Positions 44,339 to 53,060 are shown, numbered from the stretch's first letter. The stretch: 64,000 bases of DNA from Rhodococcus sp. NBC_00297 (GCF_036173065.1 NZ_CP108041.1:1426001-1490000), one strand, 5' to 3'. Translations and numbers: made by a program. The notes: generated by a model from the letters alone, not told the origin.

Positions 44339-45208
44339 TCAGGAGTGCTTCTCGACGTATCGGGTCATCGTCTCGAGCTGGTAGCGGGAGACGTCGTGGG
44401 CGTTCTCGTTCTCGGCGAACACACTCGACACCATGACGGTGTCGTTGTCGTAGAACCCGAGTTCACCGAGACCGCCGAAGAACTGGTCCCAGTCGACGTC
44501 GCCGTCGCCGATCTTCAGATGCTGGTGCACCCGCACCGCGTTGCCGGGTGGGTTGGTGATGTACCGCAACCCGTGCGAGCGGTGATGATCCATCGTGTCC
44601 GCCACGTGCACCAGACGCACCATGTCCCCGGCGGCGGCCATGATCGCCGGCAGGTCACCGCCCATGTGGAACTGGTGGCACGCCACGATCACCATGCCGA
44701 TGTTCGGGGAGTTGATCCCGCGGATGGTGCGGATCGCGGCGAGCCCGTCCTCGACGAAATCGTCCGGATGCGGATCGATCAGGACGTCGAGACCCTCGCG
44801 CTCGATGATGGGGACCAGTTCCTCCATCGACCGGTAGAACGCCCGCTCGGACTCCTCCGGCTTCTCCGGTCGACCGGAGAACTCGGTGTTCATCGTCGAC
44901 ACCCCGAGGTCGACGGTGATCTGGATGGCCCGCTTCCAGTACCGCACGGCCGCCTCGCGGGCGTCCTCGTCGGGACCGGACCAGCGCAGCACCGGCAACA
45001 CCGACGCGATCCCGACGCCGGCGTCCGAGCACGCCTTGCGGAACTTCGCGACCAACCCGTCATCGGCCTTGGGATGGTTGAAGAACGGGATCATGTCCAC
45101 GTGCGGCGTCAGCTGCAACCACTCGTACCCCAGATCGGCGACCACGGCGGGCAGCTCGAGCAGCGAATGCGAGTGATGGAACGGCGTCGGATCGAGTGCG
45201 ATCTTCAT
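44339..45208 (-). CDS. Sugar phosphate isomerase/epimerase (TIM barrel)
   Basis: The 289-residue protein has the xylose-isomerase-like barrel: M-N-T-E-F-S-G-R near residue 108, D-V-L-I-D-P-H-P-D-D-F near 152, and M-V-I-V-A-C-H-Q-F-H-M-G near 183 as metal-ligand strands. The ATG at 45208 follows a weak AGGAC-like sequence. It is the last gene of a leftward set with a mini-GntR and a sugar-binding lipoprotein. Together with the divergent dehydrogenase and second isomerase it probably acts on an inositol- or keto-sugar-type compound. Confidence 0.85.
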   Translation of the reverse strand: MKIALDPTPFHHSHSLLELPAVVADLGYEWLQLTPHVDMIPFFNHPKADDGLVAKFRKACSDAGVGIASVLPVLRWSGPDEDAREAAVRYWKRAIQITVDLGVSTMNTEFSGRPEKPEESERAFYRSMEELVPIIEREGLDVLIDPHPDDFVEDGLAAIRTIRGINSPNIGMVIVACHQFHMGGDLPAIMAAAGDMVRLVHVADTMDHHRSHGLRYITNPPGNAVRVHQHLKIGDGDVDWDQFFGGLGELGFYDNDTVMVSSVFAENENAHDVSRYQLETMTRYVEKHS

Positions 45209-45269
45209 GAAGTGTCCTGTACTGATCGGGAGTGAGCGTCTACCTGATCTCGTTGGTGCACAGCAGTAG

Positions 45270-45545
45270 TCACGAGGCCAGCGACCGGGTGGCGGGCGGA
45301 GGGGTTCTGGCGATGAGGCCCCCGGATTCGACTCGCTGTGCGTAACCGTCGCGGACGAGCACGCGCTGAGCGTGGATGACGGTGTCGCGGGAGACTCGCA
45401 ATCTCCGCGACAAGGAGCGTGCACTCTCCAACGTGTCGCCGTCGCCGAGTGCTCCGGAGTCGATCAACTGCCGAACCTGTTGCACCATCTGGTGATAGAT
45501 CGGAACAGGGCTCGAGGTGTCGAGTTCGATGCGGTGATGCGGCAT
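45270..45545 (-). CDS. Mini GntR-family regulator (DNA-binding domain only)
   Basis: The 91-residue protein consists almost only of a GntR winged helix (P-I-Y-H-Q-M-V-Q-Q-V-R-Q-L-I, then A-R-S-L-S-R-R-L-R-V-S-R-D-T-V). It has no ligand domain, with a 15-residue tail rich in proline and serine. Classical GntR proteins have an extra 100-200 residues; YtrA-type members are short but have an extra helix pair. The ATG at 45545 and the frame are intact, so it may be a working small regulator or a remnant of a larger one. It lies between the sugar-binding protein and the isomerase. Confidence 0.75.
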   Translation of the reverse strand: MPHHRIELDTSSPVPIYHQMVQQVRQLIDSGALGDGDTLESARSLSRRLRVSRDTVIHAQRVLVRDGYAQRVESGGLIARTPPPATRSLAS

Positions 45546-45614
45546 GGCTGTGTCGCTCGTACGGTGTCGTCCGCGCCGGGATCGATGCAGGTGTCGGCGC
45601 GGACGTCCCGAGTC

Positions 45615-46604
45615 CTAGCGAGTGCCGCCGGCGGCGAGGTCGGCGATGGCGTCGATGTTGGTGGCGTCGATGAAGGACGGTCCCGTCAGCACGGCCTGCC
45701 CGCCGCCGAGGGTGTTCTTGTTGTTCAGGTAGAGCCAGAGCGAGTCGACCGCCAGGTATCCCTGCAGGTAGGGCTGCTGGTCGATGGCCCAAGCCACGTC
45801 CCCGGACTTCACGGCGTCGACGAGCGCACCGTTGGTGTCGAACGTCGCGATCTCGGCGTCACTACCTGCGGCGCTGCGTGATTCGACGGCGGCGAGCGCG
45901 ATGGGCGCGCCCAGCGTCAGGACTGCATCGATGGTCGGATCCTGCTGCAACTTCGCCTGGATGGTGGCCTGTACGGACGGCAGATCCTGGCCGTTGACGT
46001 TGAGGTTCTCGATCTTCCCGCCGAAGCCCTCCGCGACACCGGCGCACCGCGCTTCGAGCGACACCGCTCCCTGCTCCTGAATCACGCAAACGGCGCTGGT
46101 CGCACCGTCTGCCTTCAAGCGCTCACCGGCGGCGATCCCCGACGTGCGCTCGTCCTGACCGAAGTACCCCTGAACCCCCATGTCCTTCCAGTTGTCGTAA
46201 CCGGAATTGAAGGCGACGACGGGAACGCCGGCAGCGACGGCGGCTTCGACGTTCGGTTGCATCGCATCGGGTTTGGCCAACGTGACCGCCATGGCGTCGA
46301 CGCCGGAGTCCAGCGCATTCTGCACGAGGTTCGCCTGATTCGGCGCCTCGACCTCGCCGTTGTACTGCAGGTCGATGTTGTCTTTGGCGGCCGCCGCTTC
46401 CGCGCCGCGCCGGATCAGATCCCAGAACGTGTCACCGGGAGGGGCGTGAGTGATCATGGCGATCGTGGCACGCGGAGTGTCGGCAACGCCGGCGTTCGCA
46501 CCTCCGTCGGCCTGGTCGGGAGCGCCACCGGAGCTACTGCACGCGGTGAGTGTGGTGGCGGCAGCGAGTGCCATGGCGACCGCAGCGCGACGTGTGGAGA
46601 TCAC
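45615..46604 (-). CDS. Sugar ABC transporter substrate-binding lipoprotein
   Basis: The 329-residue product has a signal peptide with lipobox L-T-A-C (cysteine 22) and a periplasmic-binding-protein type I fold (Peripla_BP_4, ribose/inositol type): P-G-D-T-F-W-D, D-A-M-A-V-T-L-A-K-P, then V-V-A-F-N-S. GTG 46604 follows AGGA. It should capture a sugar or inositol outside the cell. No permease or ATPase gene is adjacent, so it must share a distant transporter. A LacI operator copy lies 36 bases ahead of the start. Confidence 0.9.
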   Translation of the reverse strand: MISTRRAAVAMALAAATTLTACSSSGGAPDQADGGANAGVADTPRATIAMITHAPPGDTFWDLIRRGAEAAAAKDNIDLQYNGEVEAPNQANLVQNALDSGVDAMAVTLAKPDAMQPNVEAAVAAGVPVVAFNSGYDNWKDMGVQGYFGQDERTSGIAAGERLKADGATSAVCVIQEQGAVSLEARCAGVAEGFGGKIENLNVNGQDLPSVQATIQAKLQQDPTIDAVLTLGAPIALAAVESRSAAGSDAEIATFDTNGALVDAVKSGDVAWAIDQQPYLQGYLAVDSLWLYLNNKNTLGGGQAVLTGPSFIDATNIDAIADLAAGGTR

Positions 46605-46639
46605 GAGGAGTCCTACTTTCCCAGGAGGTAGACGGATCT

Positions 46640-46657
46640 ATTTGACCGGTCTAGTAG
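46640..46657. promoter_or_regulatory. LacI-type operator before the sugar-binding protein
   Basis: ATTTGACCGGTCTAGTAG surrounds the central ACCGGT typical of LacI/GalR sites and lies 36 bases before the binding-protein start. It matches, at 16 of 18 positions, the reverse complement of the sequence at 47804-47821 on the other side of the lacI-type gene. Confidence 0.65.
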
Positions 46658-46704
46658 CAGAACTATGACGTGGCACACAGGGCACTGTCAAGAGGCGGGT
46701 CAGG

Positions 46705-47736
46705 TCAGGACGGGACGGGACCCGACGTCGAACGCACGACCAGACGTGGTCGCAGCACGACGGACCGTGGTTCGGTCCGTCCGTTGTCGAGTCGATCCAC
46801 CGCGGCGTCGACGGCACTGACGGCCTGCTCGCGTGCCTCCTGGCTCACCGATGTGAGATCCACGTGCGCGAGCTGGGCCAGCACGCTGTCGTCGTATCCG
46901 GTGACCGACATCTGTTCGGGCACAGTGACTCCTGACCGTTGCAGTGCATCGAGTAGACCCACTGCACTGCGGTCGTTCGACGCGACGACGGCCGTGGGGC
47001 GCGTGGCTCGCCGCATGACGGCCGCGGCAGCAGCCACGCCCGAAGCCTCGGTGAAGTCACCCTCGATGATGTCCACGTGGGCGTCGAGGCCGTGGCGGTG
47101 CATCGCTCGCACGTAGCCGGATCGCCGGTCCACCGCGATCGGGTTCGACCCGCCCGTCAGATGAGTGATGCGCTGATGGCCGAGCCCCACGAGATGGTCG
47201 ACCACCGAGCTCATCCCGCGGAGATCACCGGCGCGGACCACGTCCACGTCGGGCCGTGCCAGGCGCCGACCCACCGACACGATGGGCACGCGGGCGTTCC
47301 ACAGACTCAACAGCTCGGACTCCACCTCGGGACCGAGAAGTACGACTGCCTCGCAACGGAAGTCGAGCAGGGTGTTCATCACCGCCTCTTCCCCGTGCGT
47401 CGGAGTGAGTGCGCCGAGGACCACCTCGTATCCGCGTTCCGACGCGTGCTCGACGAGGTGCTCGACCATCTCCGCGTGAAAGGTGTTGCGAATGTTCGTC
47501 ATCACGCCGAGTAGGTGCGTGCGACGCAGGGCGAGCAGTGCCGCACTGCGGTTCGGCCGGTAGTCGAGCTCCGCCGCGACCTCCATGACCCGCTCACGCG
47601 TCGCCGCGCTGGGCCCCTGAACGCCACGAAAGATCATGCTCACGAGCGCTTTCGACACCCCTGCTCGATCGGCGACGTCCTGCATGGTCGTGGTGCGGGA
47701 ACGGCCTCCGCCGCGGGACACCGAGCTGTCGGACAC
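46705..47736 (-). CDS. LacI-family transcriptional regulator
   Basis: The 343-residue protein has an N-terminal LacI HTH (M-Q-D-V-A-D-R-A-G-V-S-K-A-L-V-S) with the hinge region R-P-N-R-S-A-A-L-L-A-L, and a sugar-binding effector domain (T-N-I-R-N-T-F-H-A then V-T-G-Y-D-D-S near the end). GTG 47736 has AGGGGA 5 bases upstream and is favoured over upstream ATG codons. It is divergent from the dehydrogenase gene and upstream of the binding-protein operon; both promoters carry its likely operator. Confidence 0.88.
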   Translation of the reverse strand: MSDSSVSRGGGRSRTTTMQDVADRAGVSKALVSMIFRGVQGPSAATRERVMEVAAELDYRPNRSAALLALRRTHLLGVMTNIRNTFHAEMVEHLVEHASERGYEVVLGALTPTHGEEAVMNTLLDFRCEAVVLLGPEVESELLSLWNARVPIVSVGRRLARPDVDVVRAGDLRGMSSVVDHLVGLGHQRITHLTGGSNPIAVDRRSGYVRAMHRHGLDAHVDIIEGDFTEASGVAAAAAVMRRATRPTAVVASNDRSAVGLLDALQRSGVTVPEQMSVTGYDDSVLAQLAHVDLTSVSQEAREQAVSAVDAAVDRLDNGRTEPRSVVLRPRLVVRSTSGPVPS

Positions 47737-47803
47737 GCGGATCCCCTCATCGGTCGGCGGGCAGCACCCTTGACAGGGGCGCGATGCGACTCTCATAGTA
47801 GAC

Positions 47804-47821
47804 CTACTAGACCGGTTCAAT
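47804..47821. promoter_or_regulatory. LacI-type operator in the divergent promoter
   Basis: CTACTAGACCGGTTCAAT lies between the LacI gene (start 47736, minus) and the dehydrogenase gene (start 47866, plus), 44 bases before the latter. Its reverse complement nearly equals the element at 46640-46657, supporting one regulon for both arms. Confidence 0.65.
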
Positions 47822-47865
47822 AGACCGAGTCAGTCCTCCACCACGAATCTCAGAGAGCAGTTCTC

Positions 47866-49041
47866 ATGACCCACGACTCGATCGGCGTCGCCGTCATCGG
47901 CGGCGGTATGGCCGGCCGCGCCCATGCTGCCGGATACCGCATGGCCTCCACTCTCTTCGGCACCGACCGGCCCGACGTCCGCCTCGTCGCCGTCGCCGAC
48001 ACGAATGCCGCAGTAGCCGACGACACTGCGAAGCGTTACGGGTACGAGCGCACCGAGTACGACTGGCAGTCGATCGCCGTCGCCGACGACATCGACGTGG
48101 TCAGTGTCGTCGTCGCGAACCACCTGCACCGCGAGATCGTCGAAGGTCTGCTCGCCTCCGGCAAGAACGTTCTCTGCGAGAAGCCGCTCGCCGGGTCGAT
48201 CACCGATGCGGAGGCAATGGTCGCCGCCGCGTCGATGTCGTCCGGTATCGCCACCGTGGGATACACCTACCGCCGCTCCCCTGCCGTCCAAGCCATCGCC
48301 GACGAGCTCGCAGCCGGCCGCCTCGGCGACATCGTCCACTTCGACGGCCGGTACCGCGCCGACTACTCCCTCGACCCCACCGGTCCCATGACCTGGCGCT
48401 ACCGCGGCGGCCCCGGCACCGGTGCGCTCGCCGACGTGGGCAGCCACCTCATCGACCTCGCCGAGTACGTCGCCGGGCCCATCACCGAGGTGCGAGGCGC
48501 CCAGTTCGCCACCGTGATCGGCGAGCGGCCCGTTCCCGTCGGCGTCACCTACGGACACACCAAGGCCGAGACCACCGGCGACATGGCCCCCGTCGAGAAC
48601 GAGGACGTCGCCACCTTCACCGCGGCGTTCGCGGGCGGATTCGTCGGCACGTTCTCCGCCTCGCGTGTCTCCCATGCGAACCCGGACGGACTGTCCTTCG
48701 ATGTCTTCGGCACGAAGGGATCGGCCTCCTGGGCGCTCGAGCGCGCTGCCGAATTCCACATCTCGACCACCGACATCGACGACGCCGTCAACGGCCGTCG
48801 CCAGGTGATCGTCGGACCCCAGCACCCCTACATCCGGGGCGGACTACCGATGGACGCCGGCGGCGTCGGCCACGGCAAGGCCGAGTTCTTCGCCTACCAG
48901 GCACGCGCCTTCCTCGACCAGGTCTCGGGAATCGACGGCCTGCCGCCTCTCCCCGACTTCACCCACGGGTTGCGCGGTATGCAACTCGTCGCCGCGATCG
49001 CCGAATCCGCAGCGAACAACGGCACCGCCGTCACGATCTGA
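47866..49041 (+). CDS. Gfo/Idh/MocA-family NAD(P)-dependent dehydrogenase
   Basis: The 391-residue protein has the N-terminal Rossmann motif V-I-G-G-G-M-A-G-R-A-H and the family mark C-E-K-P-L-A (the E-K-P lysine) near residue 105, plus D-V-G-S-H-L-I-D-L-A with the catalytic D/H pair in the substrate half. It should oxidise a polyol or sugar such as an inositol. The second TIM-barrel gene follows 31 bases downstream. A LacI operator lies upstream. Confidence 0.9.
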   Translation: MTHDSIGVAVIGGGMAGRAHAAGYRMASTLFGTDRPDVRLVAVADTNAAVADDTAKRYGYERTEYDWQSIAVADDIDVVSVVVANHLHREIVEGLLASGKNVLCEKPLAGSITDAEAMVAAASMSSGIATVGYTYRRSPAVQAIADELAAGRLGDIVHFDGRYRADYSLDPTGPMTWRYRGGPGTGALADVGSHLIDLAEYVAGPITEVRGAQFATVIGERPVPVGVTYGHTKAETTGDMAPVENEDVATFTAAFAGGFVGTFSASRVSHANPDGLSFDVFGTKGSASWALERAAEFHISTTDIDDAVNGRRQVIVGPQHPYIRGGLPMDAGGVGHGKAEFFAYQARAFLDQVSGIDGLPPLPDFTHGLRGMQLVAAIAESAANNGTAVTI

Positions 49042-49072
49042 CCACTCGACCACCACACACAGAGGACCAGCC

Positions 49073-50071
49073 ATGAAGCTCGGCGTCTACAACGCGATCC
49101 TGCACGACAAGCCACTCCCGGAGGCGCTGGCGACCATCGCCTCCCTCGGGCTCGAGGGCATCGAGATCAACTCCGGCGGGTTTCTCCCGCCGGTCCACAT
49201 CCCCGTCGACGACCTCCTCGCCGGAACCGTCAGTCCAGCTGACTATCTCGCGACGTTCGAGGGAACGGGCGTCTCGATCCAGGGACTGAACTGCAACGGA
49301 AATCCGCTGCACCCCGATCCCGAGGTGGGACCGGAGGACGCCGACGATCTCCGCAAGTCCATCCGCGTCGCCGGGCTGCTCGGCATCGATCGCGTGGTCA
49401 CCATGTCCGGCCTTCCCGCCGCGCATGCCGGCGGCGCCTGGCCCGCGTGGCACGTCAACACCTGGGACTCCGGGTATCTCGACTCGCAGGACTACCAGTG
49501 GGACGAGGTCGCGGTACCGTTCTGGAAGGAGATCGATGCCCTCGCCCGCGAGCACGGTGTCAAGGTCGCCATCGAGATGCACCCGCAGAACCTCGTCTTC
49601 AACCCGCCGACCATGAAGCGACTCGTCGACAAGGTCGGCGCCACCCACGTGGGCGCGGAGATGGATCCCTCGCACCTGTTCTGGCAGGGCATCGACCCGG
49701 TCAAAGCTGTCGAATGGCTGGGGCCGTTGGTGTTCCACGCCGCTGCGAAGGACACGCGCATCAACCCGAACTGCGAGATCTACGGCGTACTCGACGATCG
49801 CTTCACCCGCATCCCCGCAGACCAGAACCCAGTGGGCCTCGGCGGCAAGCACGTGGTCAACAAGTGGCCCGAAGACTCGGCCTGGGACTTCGTCGCCGTC
49901 GGCAACGGGCACGACACCGCTTTCTGGGCACGCTTCCTCGAAGCCCTGTACAAGATAGATCCCGACATGGCCGTCAACATCGAGCACGAGGACACCGCCT
50001 ACGGAGCCCTCGAAGGTCTGGAGATCGCGGCAGAGACCCTCAAAGAAGCGGCCCGGAGGGCAGGCGTCTGA
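49073..50071 (+). CDS. Sugar phosphate isomerase/epimerase (TIM barrel)
   Basis: The 332-residue protein belongs to the same superfamily as the isomerase at 44339 but to a different subgroup: V-A-I-E-M-H-P-Q-N-L near residue 163 and M-D-P-S-H-L-F-W-Q near 198 provide metal ligands, and V-N-I-E-H-E-D near 303 the last glutamate. The ATG follows AGAGGA. It is cotranscribed with the Gfo/Idh/MocA dehydrogenase, so the two may convert an oxidised sugar further, as in inositol pathways. Confidence 0.88.
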   Translation: MKLGVYNAILHDKPLPEALATIASLGLEGIEINSGGFLPPVHIPVDDLLAGTVSPADYLATFEGTGVSIQGLNCNGNPLHPDPEVGPEDADDLRKSIRVAGLLGIDRVVTMSGLPAAHAGGAWPAWHVNTWDSGYLDSQDYQWDEVAVPFWKEIDALAREHGVKVAIEMHPQNLVFNPPTMKRLVDKVGATHVGAEMDPSHLFWQGIDPVKAVEWLGPLVFHAAAKDTRINPNCEIYGVLDDRFTRIPADQNPVGLGGKHVVNKWPEDSAWDFVAVGNGHDTAFWARFLEALYKIDPDMAVNIEHEDTAYGALEGLEIAAETLKEAARRAGV

Positions 50072-50108
50072 GATCCGCACGTTGCGCGACCCAGCATAGA
50101 TCCGCTCG

Positions 50109-50444
50109 GTGGACGGCCGGACTCACAGCGTGAGTCAGCCGAGGCGGCCACCCGACCACGACGACATTGCCGACCTCCTGCGCCTTCGAACGTTGGACGA
50201 CATGTACAACGGAGCCGAACTGGTGTCGACGCTGGAGGTCTACCTCGACTCCGGAACGCTCCAAAGCAAAGCAGGGCTAGTGAACCTGCACCACAGCAGC
50301 GTGGCTCACCGCCTGACCACGTTGTCACGGCACCTCGGTTTCGCGGTGGACCTGCCCGAGAACCGGGCGCGGACAGAGGCTTGGATGATGGTTCACCGAA
50401 TGCGAACTCGTGAGGAGTATCCGCACACGCGGAGACCCATCTGA
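50109..50444 (+). CDS. Small PucR/CdaR-type HTH protein
   Basis: The 111-residue product matches the C-terminal HTH_30 domain of PucR/CdaR regulators: L-V-S-T-L-E-V-Y-L-D-S-G-T, then L-H-H-S-S-V-A-H-R-L-T-T-L. Full PucR proteins have 400-500 residues with a sensor part that is missing here. The GTG at 50109 is 38 bases after the isomerase gene. It could be a small free-standing regulator or a 3' remnant; the neighbouring decayed fragments favour the second. Confidence 0.6.
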   Translation: MDGRTHSVSQPRRPPDHDDIADLLRLRTLDDMYNGAELVSTLEVYLDSGTLQSKAGLVNLHHSSVAHRLTTLSRHLGFAVDLPENRARTEAWMMVHRMRTREEYPHTRRPI

Positions 50445-50453
50445 GCCGGCACC

Positions 50454-50549
50454 GATGTGCTGGCTGGTCCCCGGAATCACGCGGTATAGGAGTCCGGTCT
50501 CCGCTGTGACGCGACTGCCTGTGAACAGCATGTCGGCAGCGTGCGACCG
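50454..50549 (-). pseudogene. Fragment of an enoyl-CoA hydratase gene
   Basis: The minus strand encodes H-A-A-D-M-L-F-T-G-S-R-V-T-A-E-T-G followed by R-V-I-P, clearly like the segment H-A-A-E-M-L-Y-T-G-G-R-V-T-A-E-T of the intact crotonase at 21651. No start, no active-site region and no C-terminus are present, so only about 32 codons survive. It seems a relic of an older gene. Confidence 0.6.
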
Positions 50550-50563
50550 TGGCGGTGGAACCC

Positions 50564-51466
50564 TCAGGCAATCGGCGGGTCCCGGCGCAGGCTCGTGTAG
50601 CTCACCCCGGTCAGCTGCTCGGACAGATTCCACAGGGCGGTCGCGAGCTTCAGGTCGCGCGAACGGTTACTGGACGAGACGACAGTCGGATGGCCACGCA
50701 TCTCCCGGAAACCGTCGGGACCGATGTACGAGCCTCCCTCGACGCCTGCGGCCGTGGCCGCGTACAGCTGCGGCAACGCTCCCATGTTCGAGGTCTGACC
50801 GATGATGCCCGCTCCGAACGAGAGGATCTTGTCGAGGGCAGACTCGGTGTGGGACGCCAGGTTCGTGGACGAGATGCCGGGATGCGCTGCGACGGAGACG
50901 ACCGAGGAGCGCGCTTCCGACAGGCGCCGCTGGAGCTTGTACGCGAACAACAGATTCGCCAACTTGGACTGGCCGTAGGCAGCCCAGCGACTGTAGCGGC
51001 GGTGCTCGAAGTTGGGGTCGTCGATCGAGATGTCTCCGCTCGTGTGCGCGAGACTGGACAGCGTGACGATCCGGTCGGAGATGCGGTCGACGAGCAGTCC
51101 GGTCAACGCGAAATGCCCGAGGTGATTGGTCCCGAACTGCATCTCGAAACCGTCGGCCGTCCTCTTCTGCGGCAGCGCCATCACACCGGCGTTGTTGACC
51201 AGGACGTCGAAGGGCTCGGTCGCGTCGGCGAAGCGTCTCACGGAGGCCAGATCGGCGAGATCGAGCTCACGAACGGTCGCAGTCGGCCCGATCTCGCGGG
51301 CGACATCCTCTCCCCTGTCGGTATTGCGACACGCGAGTACCACCTCCGCCCCACGAGCACCCAGGGCTCGGGCCGTGGCCGCACCCAAGCCACTGTTGGC
51401 GCCGGTCACGACGAAACGCCGCCCCGTCTGATCCGGGATGTCTGCGGTCGTCCACGTCGAGGTCAC
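50564..51466 (-). CDS. Short-chain dehydrogenase (retinol dehydrogenase-like)
   Basis: The 300-residue SDR has V-T-G-A-N-S-G-L-G at the nucleotide site, [22 protein letters not shown] and Y-G-Q-S-K-L-A-N as the active Y-x-x-x-K; this pattern marks the retinol dehydrogenase/WW-oxidoreductase-like SDRs common in actinobacteria. The GTG at 51466 overlaps the stop of the truncated SDR upstream (GTGA). It is divergent from an HTH regulator at 51928 across a perfect palindrome. Confidence 0.85.
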   Translation of the reverse strand: MTSTWTTADIPDQTGRRFVVTGANSGLGAATARALGARGAEVVLACRNTDRGEDVAREIGPTATVRELDLADLASVRRFADATEPFDVLVNNAGVMALPQKRTADGFEMQFGTNHLGHFALTGLLVDRISDRIVTLSSLAHTSGDISIDDPNFEHRRYSRWAAYGQSKLANLLFAYKLQRRLSEARSSVVSVAAHPGISSTNLASHTESALDKILSFGAGIIGQTSNMGALPQLYAATAAGVEGGSYIGPDGFREMRGHPTVVSSSNRSRDLKLATALWNLSEQLTGVSYTSLRRDPPIA

Positions 51467-51825
51467 CGGTCCGACAGTAGCCGTGCGCGGCGGGTCACTC
51501 GGCGAACTGCGACGGTGTCGACGGCGGGGCAGAGTGCCGCGTTGTGCACCAGGATGTCGACCCGCCCGTCGAGAGCGGTGGTCCACGCGGCGGCCAGCGC
51601 ACGCAGATCGGTAGGTGACGCGGCGAGATCGCCGTTCACGAACGCGGCGGATCCGCCGGCGCCGTCGATCTCGGCGACGAGGTGCGCACCACGTTCGGCG
51701 TCGCGCCCTGTGATCACGACGCGAGCGCCACGGGCCGCGAGTTCGCGGGCGGTAGCGGCGCCTATTCCGCTCGTCGAGCCGGTGACGACGGCGGTGCGGT
51801 CGGACAGATTCGATGGGTTGCTCAT
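51463..51825 (-). pseudogene. Truncated short-chain dehydrogenase
   Basis: The 120-codon frame starts at ATG 51825 (GGAG upstream) and encodes the N-terminal half of an [13 protein letters not shown], then [10 protein letters not shown]. After that it loses homology and stops after about 20 residues; the catalytic Y-x-x-x-K half is absent. A deletion that fused it to the region just before the next SDR gene would explain this. It may still be translated and couple the downstream gene, but it cannot be an active enzyme. Confidence 0.75.
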
Positions 51826-51868
51826 GACCACCACTCCACAGTGCGATCACGTAACGCACCAGGGCGAG

Positions 51869-51899
51869 CACTGCCTGGTCACGCCGTGACCAGGCAGTG
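51869..51899. promoter_or_regulatory. Perfect 31-bp palindromic operator candidate
   Basis: Two 15-base arms (CACTGCCTGGTCACG and its exact complement) flank a single central C. The element lies between the truncated SDR gene (start 51825, minus) and the HTH gene (start 51928, plus), 28 bases before the latter. It should bind a dimeric regulator, most simply the HTH protein itself. Confidence 0.7.
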
Positions 51900-51927
51900 T
51901 CCGGGATGTCTCCGTAGTCTCGGCAGG

Positions 51928-52779
51928 GTGCCAGCAGACAGATCCGCACTCGGAGCGTTCCTCCGGTCACGACGTGACGCACTCACGCCAGCAACGGCGG
52001 GGATTGCGCCGTTCCCCGGACCGCGGCGCGTTCCGGGCCTGCGCAAGGAGGAACTTGCGGTGCTCGCAGGATTGAGCCCCGATCACTACAGCCGGCTCGA
52101 GCAGGGTCGCCAGCACACAGTCACCGACGACATCGTCGACGCCTTGAGCCGGGCCTTGCGCCTCGACGAGATCGAGGACGCACACCTGCGAAATCTCGCC
52201 GCTCCGATGCGCCGGAAACGCTCGAGCATGTGGGAGTCTCCACAACGACCCAATCCTGGTCTGCTCCGGGTGCTGACCACGATGGATCACGTTCCCGCGC
52301 TCGTCCTCGGGCGCCGCTCCGAAATCCTGGCGTGCAACACGCTGGCGCGGGCAGTCCTCGGCGAGGAGATCGACAGGGGTGCCGTACTGGTGCGCTGGCT
52401 CTTCCTGGACTCGCGTGCGAGGGAACGCATCGTCAACTGGTCCGATTACGCGTCAGCCGCGGTGGGGGCGATGCGCTACGAGGTCGGACGCCACGTCGCG
52501 GACGCCCGATTGACGGGTCTGATCGACGATTTACGTCTGGCAAGTGAAGACTTCGCCCATTGGTGGAATGATCACGGCGTAGCGGATCGCACGTCCGTCG
52601 ACAAGAAGATCGCCCACCCCGTGGTAGGTCGCCTCGCGTTCGGCATCGAATCTCTTGTGTCGCACCACGATTCGGAGCAACGCTTGATCGTCTACACCGT
52701 CGAGCCCGAGTCGTCCACTGCTCGGGCTCTTCCGATGTTGGCGTCGTGGGGCCCGGCATCTGCCGAGTCGATGGGCTGA
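51928..52779 (+). CDS. XRE-family regulator with MmyB-like ligand domain
   Basis: The 283-residue protein has an N-terminal helix-turn-helix with the typical [27 protein letters not shown] start (residues about 30-56) and a C-terminal MmyB-type domain (about 105-270, [15 protein letters not shown]). Such regulators typically control an adjacent SDR gene. GTG 51928 is placed before the domain; the frame upstream has no homology. A perfect palindrome lies just upstream, and the divergent SDR genes are the likely targets. Confidence 0.85.
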   Translation: MPADRSALGAFLRSRRDALTPATAGIAPFPGPRRVPGLRKEELAVLAGLSPDHYSRLEQGRQHTVTDDIVDALSRALRLDEIEDAHLRNLAAPMRRKRSSMWESPQRPNPGLLRVLTTMDHVPALVLGRRSEILACNTLARAVLGEEIDRGAVLVRWLFLDSRARERIVNWSDYASAAVGAMRYEVGRHVADARLTGLIDDLRLASEDFAHWWNDHGVADRTSVDKKIAHPVVGRLAFGIESLVSHHDSEQRLIVYTVEPESSTARALPMLASWGPASAESMG

Positions 52780-52828
52780 CGCGCGGACGACGAATCGATC
52801 GATCGATCGGTCCGCCCGCGGGTGGTAT

Positions 52829-53055
52829 CTGCAGCACCTTCGACTTTGCCCAGGTCGTCTCGTCGTTCACCGCCGCAACCTCCACGGGTCCCGACACGTA
52901 TGTCACGCGGGTGCCGAATTCGTTTCGTCCGAAAGCCGAGCCGTACTCCTGCGCATCTCGCTTCGCCCACTGGCTGGACTCGGTGACGTGCAAATCGAGG
53001 ATGTCGCCGACCACCGGTAACGCCGCGGTGGATGCGGCAGCGCGCGATCGGACGC
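52829..53055 (-). pseudogene. 5' fragment of a cytochrome P450 gene, interrupted by IS21
   Basis: The minus strand encodes P-V-V-G-D-I-L-D-L-H-V, then Y-G-S-A-F-G-R and V-A-A-V-N-D-E-T-T-W-A-K, the first 70 or so residues of an actinobacterial P450. The heme-binding part is missing and the fragment ends near a small CGAT repeat. The IS element sits at its 5' end. Across the element, an ATG at 55259 behind GGGGGA begins M-S-D-N-T-V-R-P-V-R, a plausible original start, but rejoining the two parts leaves a frame difference, so the gene had decayed or shifted as well. Confidence 0.55.
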
Positions 53056-53060
53056 TCGTA

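Noticed and set aside
52794-52809. CGAT tetranucleotide repeat as a possible phase-variable tract
   Set aside because: Only about four units, in a decayed fragment and not inside an intact reading frame or promoter.
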